Source of the DNA: Methanofollis liminatans DSM 4140
Lineage (GTDB): Archaea > Halobacteriota > Methanomicrobia > Methanomicrobiales > Methanofollaceae
NCBI RefSeq assembly: GCF_000275865.1
Contig: NZ_CM001555.1
Span: forward strand, 372,001-436,000
Reading direction: 5' to 3'
DNA length: 64,000 nt
The position numbers and the translations under genes are program-made. The notes beneath the pieces were generated by a model. It was not told the origin of the DNA and searched no databases. It was given only the letters and a program-made list of their open reading frames with translations. This document shows positions 17,196 through 24,712 of the stretch, one piece after another (position 1 is the first letter of the stretch; each line of letters starts with the position of its first letter).

Positions 17196-19778
17196 TTAAA
17201 TCATTAGATCCGAAGAATGACCTATAATTGCGATTTTTGGTTCATTTAGGATCTTTTCAATCAAAGGATCACGATCATCCATCTTTTGCTTAAATTCATC
17301 TTTGGAGAGGAGGATATTGTTTATCTCAATCTTAATGATATCCTGGGCTTTTTTAAGGGCATTACGAATACATTCTGGATCTGGTTCACCAATAATAAGA
17401 AGATCTAATTCTCTACTTGAATTAAAATACGTAAAAACAAAAGATCCATAAATAAACATTCCATCTATCTTTTCACTCGTCAAAAATGCGTTTTTTATAG
17501 CATTTACAACAGATAATCGCTTTAATGTGTCTTTGGCATCTTGACCGTCGTTCCATTTCTCTTTTGAATCCTCTTCTAACAATTGGATAATGGTCGGGTT
17601 TGATATTCCTTTTTTTGCAAGGGCTCGTGCAGCTCCATGGCGAAGATCGTCTCTTGATAATGCAGATTTGAGAGCACAAATTGCCTTAGGATCATCTGAC
17701 ATTCCCAAATAATGAACCGTGGCACCTTTCACACTTTTAGCTTTGTCAAATAACCTCTCCAAGATTGGTTCAATTATGAGTGGTTCATGAGATTGCCCTT
17801 TTTTTACCGTAAGTAATGATCTTATGGCCGCCTCTCTGACCGAACCATTGGTATCATTAAGACATTTAATCAAAGGCTCAATTTTTTTTGGATTATCTAC
17901 TTCAGATAAATCATATGCTGCTCTCCTTCGAACAGCAGGATCGCGGTCCATCAATTTTTGAATTAACAATTCTACTTTTTGATTCTTCTTTAGTGGATCT
18001 GTCATGATGATTTTATCATTTACAATAGATTCATCAAAAGAATTGGACAAACATCCAGATTTCTTGAGTGCCTCATAGAAGAATAATATCATATCTTCAA
18101 TTGGGGCATTTTTATCGAGTTCAGGATTACTGTACTTGTCTGGAATTGATGGATTATAGAACAAATTATGTTTTAATGTTGATTTATCCCATAGTGAGTT
18201 GAAATTAAATTGATGGGGGTGTCCCTTTAACTTAGTCCCAATATGGATATCATTTTGATAATATGCTGCTACCATGAGAGATTGAAGGATATTGTTCTTT
18301 CTTACGAAATCGAAGTGAGGTATAAGTTGTAATATTGTATCGACCGCGCATTCATAATTTCCGAATAAAAGATGCCTTTCAAGCCCGTAATAAAATATAA
18401 ATACATAACCCAGAGCAACTGGCTTTGTAATATCTCTCAACCAATTTAGATAGATATACTTTTGCTGAGGACTTAAATTTTTGAATGTAGGATAATATTC
18501 TAGAGATTCTAAGGGATCTATTTTGGGGTTCATTATAATCTTATGATTACTATATATTAGGCTGGGTTCAGTTTTTGGAACTTTTAAATTGTATTTGCCA
18601 TCTTTGAACCACAACAATTTGAGTATATTATTTGGTATTTTATAATTTTTAATATACTGTTCTACTATCATTTCAATAATGGGGCCTGATTCACTCTTTG
18701 ATTGTAATATATTGGAGTATATTTCATCATCATAGAATAGTTTATATTCAATCAATGAATCGCGTGCAGTTTCTGAGATTATAATATTGGAATCTCTGGT
18801 TAATTGTATCAATGAATCTATTACCGGACGAATCTTTTTTTGCGCTTCTAAATAATCATCATTATCTAGTTCTTCTAAATTTTCATCATCTAGATCAAAT
18901 TCAAAAAATGATGATATACTCTTTCCAATTTCCCCCAATGCTCTAATTGCACAGAGTTTTACTTTATCGTTATCAGAGTTGAGATGATGATTTATTACAT
19001 CTATCGCTGGCAAACCTATTTGACCAATGGAATTTAAAGCGTTCTCTTGAAGTTCTTTTTCGCTGTATTGAATTAAAATGTCAAAAAGAAAATTAATTGT
19101 CCACTCATTTGTAACACATCCTGAATATCGTAATATCATCGCGAGTTTACTCGTTGGTAAATCCTGAATTGACTTTAATAACTCTGAATAGGCGTATTGA
19201 CCCTGAGAAGAGAGAAAATAGATTAGGGCTTCATCACTGACTTCACTATATTCATCATTTAAAAATAGATGAAGTAGAATTTTGGCCGATTCGGGATCTT
19301 TAATCCTTCCAATTATTCCAATGATCGACACACGTTTCTTAGGATCAGCACTCCGGAGATGTTCTTCCAGTAATGGAATGATCCAATTTCCATATCCTGC
19401 AAGAGTACTAATAGCACTTTGTCTTACATGCTCGTTAGGGTCATTGAGGACAGAAAACAGATATGGAATGAATTCTTCATCTTGAAGAAAACTAAGTGAA
19501 AATATTCCACAGGCTCTACACTTGGGATCAGTATCATAAAGCAGTTCTTTTATTGAATCGATTGAAACATTTTTCATCTTCCCTAGCGCTCTTGCAGGGG
19601 GTAGTGCATCATAGAAATCATCCTTCTTTTTTATAATCGCTATTAATTGGGACGTCGTGCGGGGGTCATTAAACTCTGCAATTTTGTCTGCTATTTCTAT
19701 CTCATCTTCTTCGGGATTAAAATCGTTAGATGAAAGTTTTTCTAGTAATTTATCAACCGATATCTTATTAAAATTCAT
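17196..19778 (-). CDS. HEAT - TerB-N-like - HEAT - nucleotidyltransferase protein
   Basis: 860 aa. Residues about 25-350 are HEAT-type helical repeats (for example LNDPNEHVRQSAISTLAGYG). About 415-530 resemble the TerB-N domain of tellurium-resistance/stress systems: LSPQQKYIYLNWLRD followed by LGYVFIFYYGLERHLL. About 600-735 are more HEAT repeats (DRDPAVRRRAAYDLSEV). About 755-860 are a minimal nucleotidyltransferase: IYGSFVFTYFNSSRELDLLI keeps GS and one Asp, with Glu at the other metal site, then IEINNILLSKDEF and a DPLIEKILNEPKIAIIG ending. The ATG at 19778 follows GGAG; the longer open frame upstream is GC-rich and unrelated. AT-rich codon use marks it as acquired. Role unknown; defence or stress signalling is an inference. 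Confidence 0.75.
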   Translation of the reverse strand: MNFNKISVDKLLEKLSSNDFNPEEDEIEIADKIAEFNDPRTTSQLIAIIKKKDDFYDALPPARALGKMKNVSIDSIKELLYDTDPKCRACGIFSLSFLQDEEFIPYLFSVLNDPNEHVRQSAISTLAGYGNWIIPLLEEHLRSADPKKRVSIIGIIGRIKDPESAKILLHLFLNDEYSEVSDEALIYFLSSQGQYAYSELLKSIQDLPTSKLAMILRYSGCVTNEWTINFLFDILIQYSEKELQENALNSIGQIGLPAIDVINHHLNSDNDKVKLCAIRALGEIGKSISSFFEFDLDDENLEELDNDDYLEAQKKIRPVIDSLIQLTRDSNIIISETARDSLIEYKLFYDDEIYSNILQSKSESGPIIEMIVEQYIKNYKIPNNILKLLWFKDGKYNLKVPKTEPSLIYSNHKIIMNPKIDPLESLEYYPTFKNLSPQQKYIYLNWLRDITKPVALGYVFIFYYGLERHLLFGNYECAVDTILQLIPHFDFVRKNNILQSLMVAAYYQNDIHIGTKLKGHPHQFNFNSLWDKSTLKHNLFYNPSIPDKYSNPELDKNAPIEDMILFFYEALKKSGCLSNSFDESIVNDKIIMTDPLKKNQKVELLIQKLMDRDPAVRRRAAYDLSEVDNPKKIEPLIKCLNDTNGSVREAAIRSLLTVKKGQSHEPLIIEPILERLFDKAKSVKGATVHYLGMSDDPKAICALKSALSRDDLRHGAARALAKKGISNPTIIQLLEEDSKEKWNDGQDAKDTLKRLSVVNAIKNAFLTSEKIDGMFIYGSFVFTYFNSSRELDLLIIGEPDPECIRNALKKAQDIIKIEINNILLSKDEFKQKMDDRDPLIEKILNEPKIAIIGHSSDLMI

Positions 19779-20360
19779 ATCTCCGCATTTAACATTGAAT
19801 AATAAATTATTTTCGTATTTATCTGGTCGACTTTCCTCAGTAAGTGTTTTAGGACAGTAATTCCCATTGTGAGCGGATTCCGGTGCCTCTGGCATGGTGC
19901 GGGGCGAGCCATATCTGAACCGGCGGCGAGGGGCAAAGCGACGAAACCGCGGGCTTACCACCGCACCAGAAAAAGTCTGGAGTGAGGCTAGTGGGTGTGG
20001 TACCATTAAATCGCAGGCTCCCTCCCCTTTTTTCGCCGGGCCCCTCGACAATCGCATCTCTGATCGCAATCTCTCCAGCGGTAATGATCATAACCTCTCC
20101 GCGATTGAACATCGACCTGAACGGACCTGATAAAAGATTGGACCACTCAGTACCCGAACCGCCACTCATATGTAGTGTAGCCCAGCCACTCGATAATCAC
20201 CACGATCATCTGGATGCCCCTTCTGTTTTTACCGTGATTATCTCACGCGAAGACGCGAAAAGACGCGAACGTGCCGTAACTATCCGGGATCGCCGGTATA
20301 TGCATGGTCCTATGTCAAACTGCGCCTTCGTATGATCCGATGGGGTGCTGTATGCCCGTC
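19779..20360. other. Gap with no supported gene
   Basis: GC content jumps near 19860, which marks the right edge of the AT-rich island. Open frames on both strands (for example minus 19849-20169) have no motif or convincing ribosome-binding site. GACGCGAA recurs three times at about 20242-20268. On the minus strand near 20215-20153 a 20-codon frame (MIVVIIEWLGYTTYEWRFGY) could be a peptide or a gene scrap. Confidence 0.4.
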
Positions 20361-20447
20361 CATAACCCCCCAAACATACTTAATTTCGCCGGGTTATAAT
20401 CACTCAAAAACATACATTTATGCCAGGTTATAACCCACCAAAACTTC
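20361..20447 (+). repeat. Three 34-bp repeats forming the ATPase promoter
   Basis: Imperfect units at 20361-20393, 20394-20427 and a partial unit from 20428 run up to the start codon. Each begins with a CATAAC/TTATAA core followed by a C- and A-rich stretch, and the last junction contains the palindrome GGTTATAACC. The TTATAA cores can serve as TATA boxes, and their repetition at fixed spacing suggests a repressor-binding array. A second copy with the same 34-bp unit lies at 22491-22547. Confidence 0.6.
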
Positions 20448-21737
20448 ATGGCCGATCTCCTCGAACTCCTGGTCGCCCTCAATCCCTGGTGGAGCGGCAG
20501 GCCCTTCGACACCGGCGTCCGGCGGGACCGCTATCTCTCGACGATCAAAAAATATTGTGCGTCCGGGGAGATCGTGGTCCTCAGCGGCGTCCGGCGCTCG
20601 GGCAAGACCACCCTGCTGTACCAGATGATCGAGGATCTGATCCAGAACCGGGGCGTCGACCCGCGATCGATCCTCTTCGTCAACTGCGACGAGCCCGCCA
20701 TGGTCCACCTGGATATGCCGCTGGATGCGGTGCTCGAGACCTACCGGTCGAACGTCTGGAGCGGAGAGGGGGCATGGCTCGTCTTCGACGAGGTCCAGGC
20801 GATCGCCGGGTGGGAACGCTGGATCAAGGCGACCTATGACCGCAAACAGTTCAGGCTGGTGATCTCGGGATCTTCCTCCTATCTCCTCGATTCGGAGGTC
20901 TCGACCCTGATCAGCGGGCGCTACCTGGCGGTGCCGGTCTATCCCCTCGACTTCGCCGAGTACCTCCAGTTTCGCGGGATGGAGATCGAGCCCGAGCCGG
21001 TCGCCCTCGCCGCCAGAAAATACGACATTTTGAACCTGCTCGGGCAGTACCTCAGGGAGGGTGGTTTTCCGCAGGCCGTGCAGCAGGAAGACGAGGGCGT
21101 GAAGTCTGATCAACTCAGGGCGTACTATGACAGCATCGTCTACCGCGATATCGTCCAGGTGAACGATGTGCGCAACCAGCGAGCGCTTGCCGACCTCCTC
21201 TCCTACCTCCTGGCCAACATCGCCTCGCCCTACTCCTACCGGCAGCTGGTAGAGGTGCTGGGGATCGAGGCGGCGACGATCAGGGAGTACATCCGCTATG
21301 CCGAGATGGCGAGGGTGCTCTTCGAGGTCAGGTATTTCAGTTACTCCCTGAAGGTGCAGGCGCGGAACAACAGGAAGGTCTACTGCATCGATACCGGGCT
21401 GAGGAATGCCGTTTCGTTCACGTTCTCGGCCGATGAAGGCCGGTGTGTCGAGAACCTGGTCTATCTCGAACTCCGGCGGCGGGGCTACGACCCCTATTAC
21501 TGGAAAAAGAACGGAGAGGTGGATTTCGTCCTGAAAAACCCGGACAACACCCTGACCGCGATCAACGTCACCTACACCGACACCCCGCCTGAGCGGGAGA
21601 TGAATGCGCTCCGGGAGTTTGCCGGGGAGTTTGGCGGCCGGACAAAGGATCTGGTGCTGATCACGAAGGATATGGTGCGGACGGACGGAGAGATCAGGTG
21701 CGTCCCGCTCTGGCGGTGGCTCCTCGGGGTGGAATGA
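20448..21737 (+). CDS. AAA ATPase with DUF4143 C-terminal domain
   Basis: 429 aa. An N-terminal P-loop ATPase carries Walker A SGVRRSGKTT (about residues 46-55) and Walker B WLVFDEVQ, then sensor region VISGSSSYLL. A C-terminal part has ENLVYLELRRRG and a nuclease-like strand pattern GEVDFVL...INVTYT, as in DUF4143 ATPases, which are abundant and often variable in archaea. Function is poorly known; links to mobile elements and stress have been suggested. There is no Shine-Dalgarno sequence, and the gene sits directly on the 34-bp repeat promoter. Confidence 0.85.
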   Translation: MADLLELLVALNPWWSGRPFDTGVRRDRYLSTIKKYCASGEIVVLSGVRRSGKTTLLYQMIEDLIQNRGVDPRSILFVNCDEPAMVHLDMPLDAVLETYRSNVWSGEGAWLVFDEVQAIAGWERWIKATYDRKQFRLVISGSSSYLLDSEVSTLISGRYLAVPVYPLDFAEYLQFRGMEIEPEPVALAARKYDILNLLGQYLREGGFPQAVQQEDEGVKSDQLRAYYDSIVYRDIVQVNDVRNQRALADLLSYLLANIASPYSYRQLVEVLGIEAATIREYIRYAEMARVLFEVRYFSYSLKVQARNNRKVYCIDTGLRNAVSFTFSADEGRCVENLVYLELRRRGYDPYYWKKNGEVDFVLKNPDNTLTAINVTYTDTPPEREMNALREFAGEFGGRTKDLVLITKDMVRTDGEIRCVPLWRWLLGVE

Positions 21738-21799
21738 GGGCTGCATTGAGGGGGCTGTGCCGGGTTTTGCGTGGGTGCCTCCTCCTCCCGGCGTGGGAT

Positions 21800-21859
21800 C
21801 TTCAGCGCGGTGAAAGACTCCCTGACCTTCTCATCCGCGAAGAATAATTTCGCCTTCAC
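21800..21859 (-). pseudogene. Truncated RelE-like toxin start
   Basis: A GTG start preceded by GGGCGAGG opens a frame whose first 20 residues, MKAKLFFADEKVRESFTALK, look like the N-terminus of archaeal RelE/ParE-like toxins. After that the similarity ends in unrelated, Pro-rich sequence that reads backwards over the AAA ATPase gene. The body of the toxin is missing, so this is taken as a remnant. Confidence 0.4.
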
Positions 21860-21972
21860 CTCGCCCTCAGGTCATCGCGCCCCGGGTACCGCCGCGTCAG
21901 TTCAGGCTCGAAGATCCAGCAGACCCTCCCCCCGATGTCCCACAAGATTTTTTCCCTCTCGATCCGGTGCAT
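21856..21972 (-). CDS. 38-aa protein coupled to the toxin remnant
   Basis: Begins MHRIEREKILWDIGGRV and ends RRYPGRDDLRAR; its TGA overlaps the GTG of the toxin-like frame (GTGA), the spacing usual for an antitoxin gene before its toxin. It has no obvious DNA-binding fold and could be the C-terminal part of a larger lost antitoxin. An in-frame stop lies just upstream of the ATG. Confidence 0.35.
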   Translation of the reverse strand: MHRIEREKILWDIGGRVCWIFEPELTRRYPGRDDLRAR

Positions 21973-21975
21973 GCC

Positions 21976-22019
21976 CTTTCACCACTTTCACCACTTTCAC
22001 CCACTTTCACCCACTTTCG
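21976..22019. repeat. Short tandem repeat CTTTCACC(C)A
   Basis: Two 9-bp units (CTTTCACCA) and two 10-bp units (CTTTCACCCA) followed by a degenerate unit. On the minus strand this reads as GGTGAAAG repeats directly upstream of the 38-codon frame at 21972, where it could bind a regulator. Confidence 0.55.
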
Positions 22020-22245
22020 ACGGCGTCGAAAATGTTTCTGGGCGCATTTGTGTCTCAAATCCTGATTTCATGTCATATCCATAGATTTCAAAAATCGTTT
22101 TCACCGTCCCGAAGATCACAGTCACCCGCACCCGTATCCCCTCCAGGGTCGCCCGCACTCTGTGCTTCTTCCATCTGGTGAAAAGAGGTACATAGGTACA
22201 TATATTGATCATTAGATCTGTCCGTAATTTCCGATCCGCCGTCAT
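21997..22245 (-). CDS. Small hypothetical protein
   Basis: 82 aa, MTADRKLRTDLMINICTYV at the start, Lys/Arg/Thr-rich, no recognised family. AGAGGA stands just before the ATG and an 11-bp-arm palindrome lies 18 bases upstream, which favours a real, regulated gene. Its last codons run into the tandem repeat at 21976-22019. It could belong with the decayed toxin-antitoxin sequence downstream. Confidence 0.3.
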   Translation of the reverse strand: MTADRKLRTDLMINICTYVPLFTRWKKHRVRATLEGIRVRVTVIFGTVKTIFEIYGYDMKSGFETQMRPETFSTPSKVGESG

Positions 22246-22262
22246 TCCTCTATCCTCGCCTC

Positions 22263-22291
22263 TTTCGACAGGTGGTGAAAACCTGTCGAAA
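22263..22291. promoter_or_regulatory. Palindrome upstream of the small gene at 22245
   Basis: TTTCGACAGGT and ACCTGTCGAAA are perfect 11-bp inverted arms around GGTGAAA. The same GTCGAAA and GGTGAAA words recur at 22292-22312 and in the tandem repeat near 22000, so one regulator may bind both places. Confidence 0.45.
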
Positions 22292-22490
22292 ACGGTCGAA
22301 AATGGTGAAAATCAGGACCGCTGCCATCGGCGGCATCTCATCACCGGCCGTATTTCTCTCACTCCGGCGTCCGCCGGCACGTCGTGATCCCGGGGGCGAT
22401 GACGACCCCCGAGAAGATGAAGATCGCCGGCAGGTCCATCCCGATGAGGTGCGCCTGCCGCCGGTGTCCCACAACCTCCCCTCCCATGTT
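22292..22490. other. No supported gene
   Basis: Short overlapping frames on both strands, none with family features. A minus-strand stretch reads LIGMDLPAIFIFSGVVIAPG, which looks like a membrane-segment scrap, but without a start or continuation it is not called. Confidence 0.3.
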
Positions 22491-22547
22491 CGCGTGGTTA
22501 TACTCCATCAAAAACCCCCATGTATGCCGGGTTATAACCACGCGAAG
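22491..22547 (+). repeat. Orphan copy of the 34-bp ATPase promoter repeat
   Basis: A unit at 22498-22531 (TTATACTCCATC to ATGCCGGG) matches the 34-bp repeats at 20394-20427, and a following TTATAACC unit leads to an ATG at 22548 that opens MPDLDRV, similar to the MADLLEL start of the ATPase. The frame is soon lost. CGCGTGGTTATA (22491-22502) and TATAACCACGCG (22533-22544) are perfect 12-bp inverted repeats. Confidence 0.55.
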
Positions 22548-22870
22548 ATGCCGGATCTCGACCGCGTATACCCGGCCCGTTCCCCACAAAATCAAGAATG
22601 CCGGCCAAAAACGCCCCTCTCCACCTTTAAATTCGCGCCTCTCTCCGCCCGTTCTCCTGCCCCATCCATCCCCTCCCCGTCGCACCCCTGACAAAAATCC
22701 CGCCGCCCTCCCGCGGGGCCCCTGAGTTCCACGTGAAACGGTGCGCCTTCGCCTCCGTTCCGCCCGAAACCCCACCGATATCCAGATCTGAATCAAAGCC
22801 CGTTCTTCCCTTATTAGGGCGCTTAAAATAGAAAATTGGGCCTAAATTGGCCTTTTTCCCCCGGGGGGGT
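22548..22870. other. C-rich gap, no supported gene
   Basis: After the orphan promoter repeat the sequence is C-rich on the plus strand with many short frames and no motif. It ends in an A/T stretch and a C8G7 run at the 3' side of dapF. Confidence 0.35.
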
Positions 22871-23692
22871 TCACCCCTCGATGACGCCCGAGAAGACCGT
22901 CTCGGCCGGCCCCCGCATCAGGGTCCGCTCGCCGCAGACGATCACCAGGGGGCCGCCGTTCGTCTCGATCGCCACCTCGGCCTCGACCAGGCCCAGGCGG
23001 TGGGCGATCGCCGCCGACGCCGTCGCCCCGGTGCCGCAGGACTCGGTCTCGCCCTCGACGCCCCGCTCGAAGGTGCGGATCCGGATCGAGGCCTGGCCGG
23101 TGACCTCGACAAAGTTCACGTTCGCTCCCCGCGGGAAGGAGGGGTGGCGGCGGACCTGCGGTGCGGCGGCAACCACGTCGATCGCCTCCACGTCCTCGAC
23201 GAAGATCACCGCGTGGGGGACGCCGGTGTTCGCGGCATAGACCGTGAAGGGCCCGATCTGCTCTTTGTATTCGCCCTCTCCGATTGCCGGGATCGCCGAT
23301 CTCTCATAGGCCGGGTCCACCATCTCGATCTCGGCCCAGAACTCGCCCTCCTCGTCGTATCCCATCGAGACCGGCATCGTCCCGGCCATCGTCTCGACGG
23401 TGCAGGTCTCCTGAACATACCCGGTGTCATGGGCGTACTTCGCCAGGCACCGGATCCCGTTCCCGCACATCTCGGCCTCGCTCTCGTCCTGCTGGAAGAG
23501 GCGCATCCGCACGTCGGCGGTCTCCGAAGGGAGGAGGAAGAGGACGCCGTCGCCGCCGATGCCGAACCGGCGGTCGCAGTACAGGGCGGCGAAACCGGGT
23601 TTCATCTCTTCGGGGATGACCGTTCCCGCCGTCTCGTCGATCAGGATGAAGTCGTTGCCGTTGCCGTGCAGTTTGGTGAACGGGATGTGCAT
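22871..23692 (-). CDS. dapF: Diaminopimelate epimerase
   Basis: 273 aa, normal for the family. The two catalytic cysteines are in EMCGNGIRC and ESCGTGATAS, and the N-terminus IPFTKLHGNGNDFILID is diagnostic. It converts LL- to meso-diaminopimelate in lysine biosynthesis. The ATG at 23692 is chosen because the conserved sequence begins immediately after it; the upstream extension of the frame is not conserved-looking. Other lysine genes are not nearby. Confidence 0.95.
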   Translation of the reverse strand: MHIPFTKLHGNGNDFILIDETAGTVIPEEMKPGFAALYCDRRFGIGGDGVLFLLPSETADVRMRLFQQDESEAEMCGNGIRCLAKYAHDTGYVQETCTVETMAGTMPVSMGYDEEGEFWAEIEMVDPAYERSAIPAIGEGEYKEQIGPFTVYAANTGVPHAVIFVEDVEAIDVVAAAPQVRRHPSFPRGANVNFVEVTGQASIRIRTFERGVEGETESCGTGATASAAIAHRLGLVEAEVAIETNGGPLVIVCGERTLMRGPAETVFSGVIEG

Positions 23693-23833
23693 ACCGTATC
23701 GTATGGTAGTCGGATCATTTCTCTCTAACTGTCGGCGGTGGGGAGCGACTGTGGTTGATGAGATGCACGATGCCGGTTGTGTGTCTTCCGGGTCGCCGAA
23801 AAGAATACGTGACAGAAAAATTATTTCCTGTAT

Positions 23834-24661
23834 GTGTCTGCAACGGTCCGGCCCGTCATCTGGCTCCTCCTCTTCCTCTCCCTGGTTGTCATCGGGACAG
23901 TGCTGCTTTCGATTTCCGGCCTGATCCCGGTGAGGGAGAACATCTATCCCGGGATCGTCCCCGGCGACGAGAGCGGTGTCCGGGATGTCACCCATCGGTT
24001 TTCTTACTGCTCACAGGACCACGCCGTCACGGTGCCCGTGGAGACGGCGGTGTACCTGGGGGCGAAGCGTTCCCCGAAAGAGGCACGGATGTATTCAAAA
24101 ATGTCGCCTGAAGAGATGATGCAGGAATATTATTCTGCATTCATCTTTGACGGCTGCCAGGAGGGCCTGTATGGAGAGATCCTTGCCGATCTGAGGTCTA
24201 TCCGCGATGAATCCGGGCTGGACGACGACGAATACCTCGAACTCCTTGCCGTATTCGTCCAGTCTCTCCCCTTTGAAGGGGAATTCAATGAGACGGGCGT
24301 AAAATTCCCCGTGGAGACCATCGTAGAAGGGGGTGACTGCGACGACAGGTCTGCCCTGCTCATCGGCCTCATGACCCGGGAGGGCTATGACGCCGCTCTT
24401 CTGGTCTTCGACGGTAAATTCCATACTGCCGTCGGTGTCAGGGACGGGTCCGGCGCCGGAGAGTATGGGGGATATGCCTATATCGAGACCACCGTCGTCA
24501 TGCCGGTCGGCGTGAAGGCGGTGGCGCTTGCAAACGGCGACGTCCTCGACATCGAACCCCTTGTCATCCGGTTCGGCGACGGCACGAGATGTTATCATGG
24601 CAGGGGTGAAGACCCCGGTCAACGGCGAGCAGGAGAGGGACCGCAGGGTATCGTCCCGTAG
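23834..24661 (+). CDS. Membrane-anchored transglutaminase-like protein
   Basis: 275 aa with a GTG start. An N-terminal hydrophobic anchor (VIWLLLFLSLVVIGTVLL, about 8-25) precedes an outside domain with the transglutaminase-like triad: Cys in EGGDCDDRSALL, His in GKFHTAVGV and YAYIETTVV. It resembles the protein at 278-1258 in the region before the Cys as well (KFPVETIVEG versus KYPVETLVDG). No partner small membrane protein follows here. Substrate unknown. Confidence 0.7.
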   Translation: MSATVRPVIWLLLFLSLVVIGTVLLSISGLIPVRENIYPGIVPGDESGVRDVTHRFSYCSQDHAVTVPVETAVYLGAKRSPKEARMYSKMSPEEMMQEYYSAFIFDGCQEGLYGEILADLRSIRDESGLDDDEYLELLAVFVQSLPFEGEFNETGVKFPVETIVEGGDCDDRSALLIGLMTREGYDAALLVFDGKFHTAVGVRDGSGAGEYGGYAYIETTVVMPVGVKAVALANGDVLDIEPLVIRFGDGTRCYHGRGEDPGQRRAGEGPQGIVP

Positions 24662-24712
24662 GCGTATTCTCCAGACCCCTGGTCGATTCAACAGGGCCTC
24701 TTCCCCGCCGGC

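Noticed and set aside
19779-20069. 97-codon extension of the HEAT protein
   Set aside because: Base composition changes abruptly here and a ribosome-binding site precedes the ATG at 19778.
21976-22019. CRISPR-like short repeats
   Set aside because: Units of 9-10 bp with no spacers are a simple tandem repeat; no cas gene is in the window.
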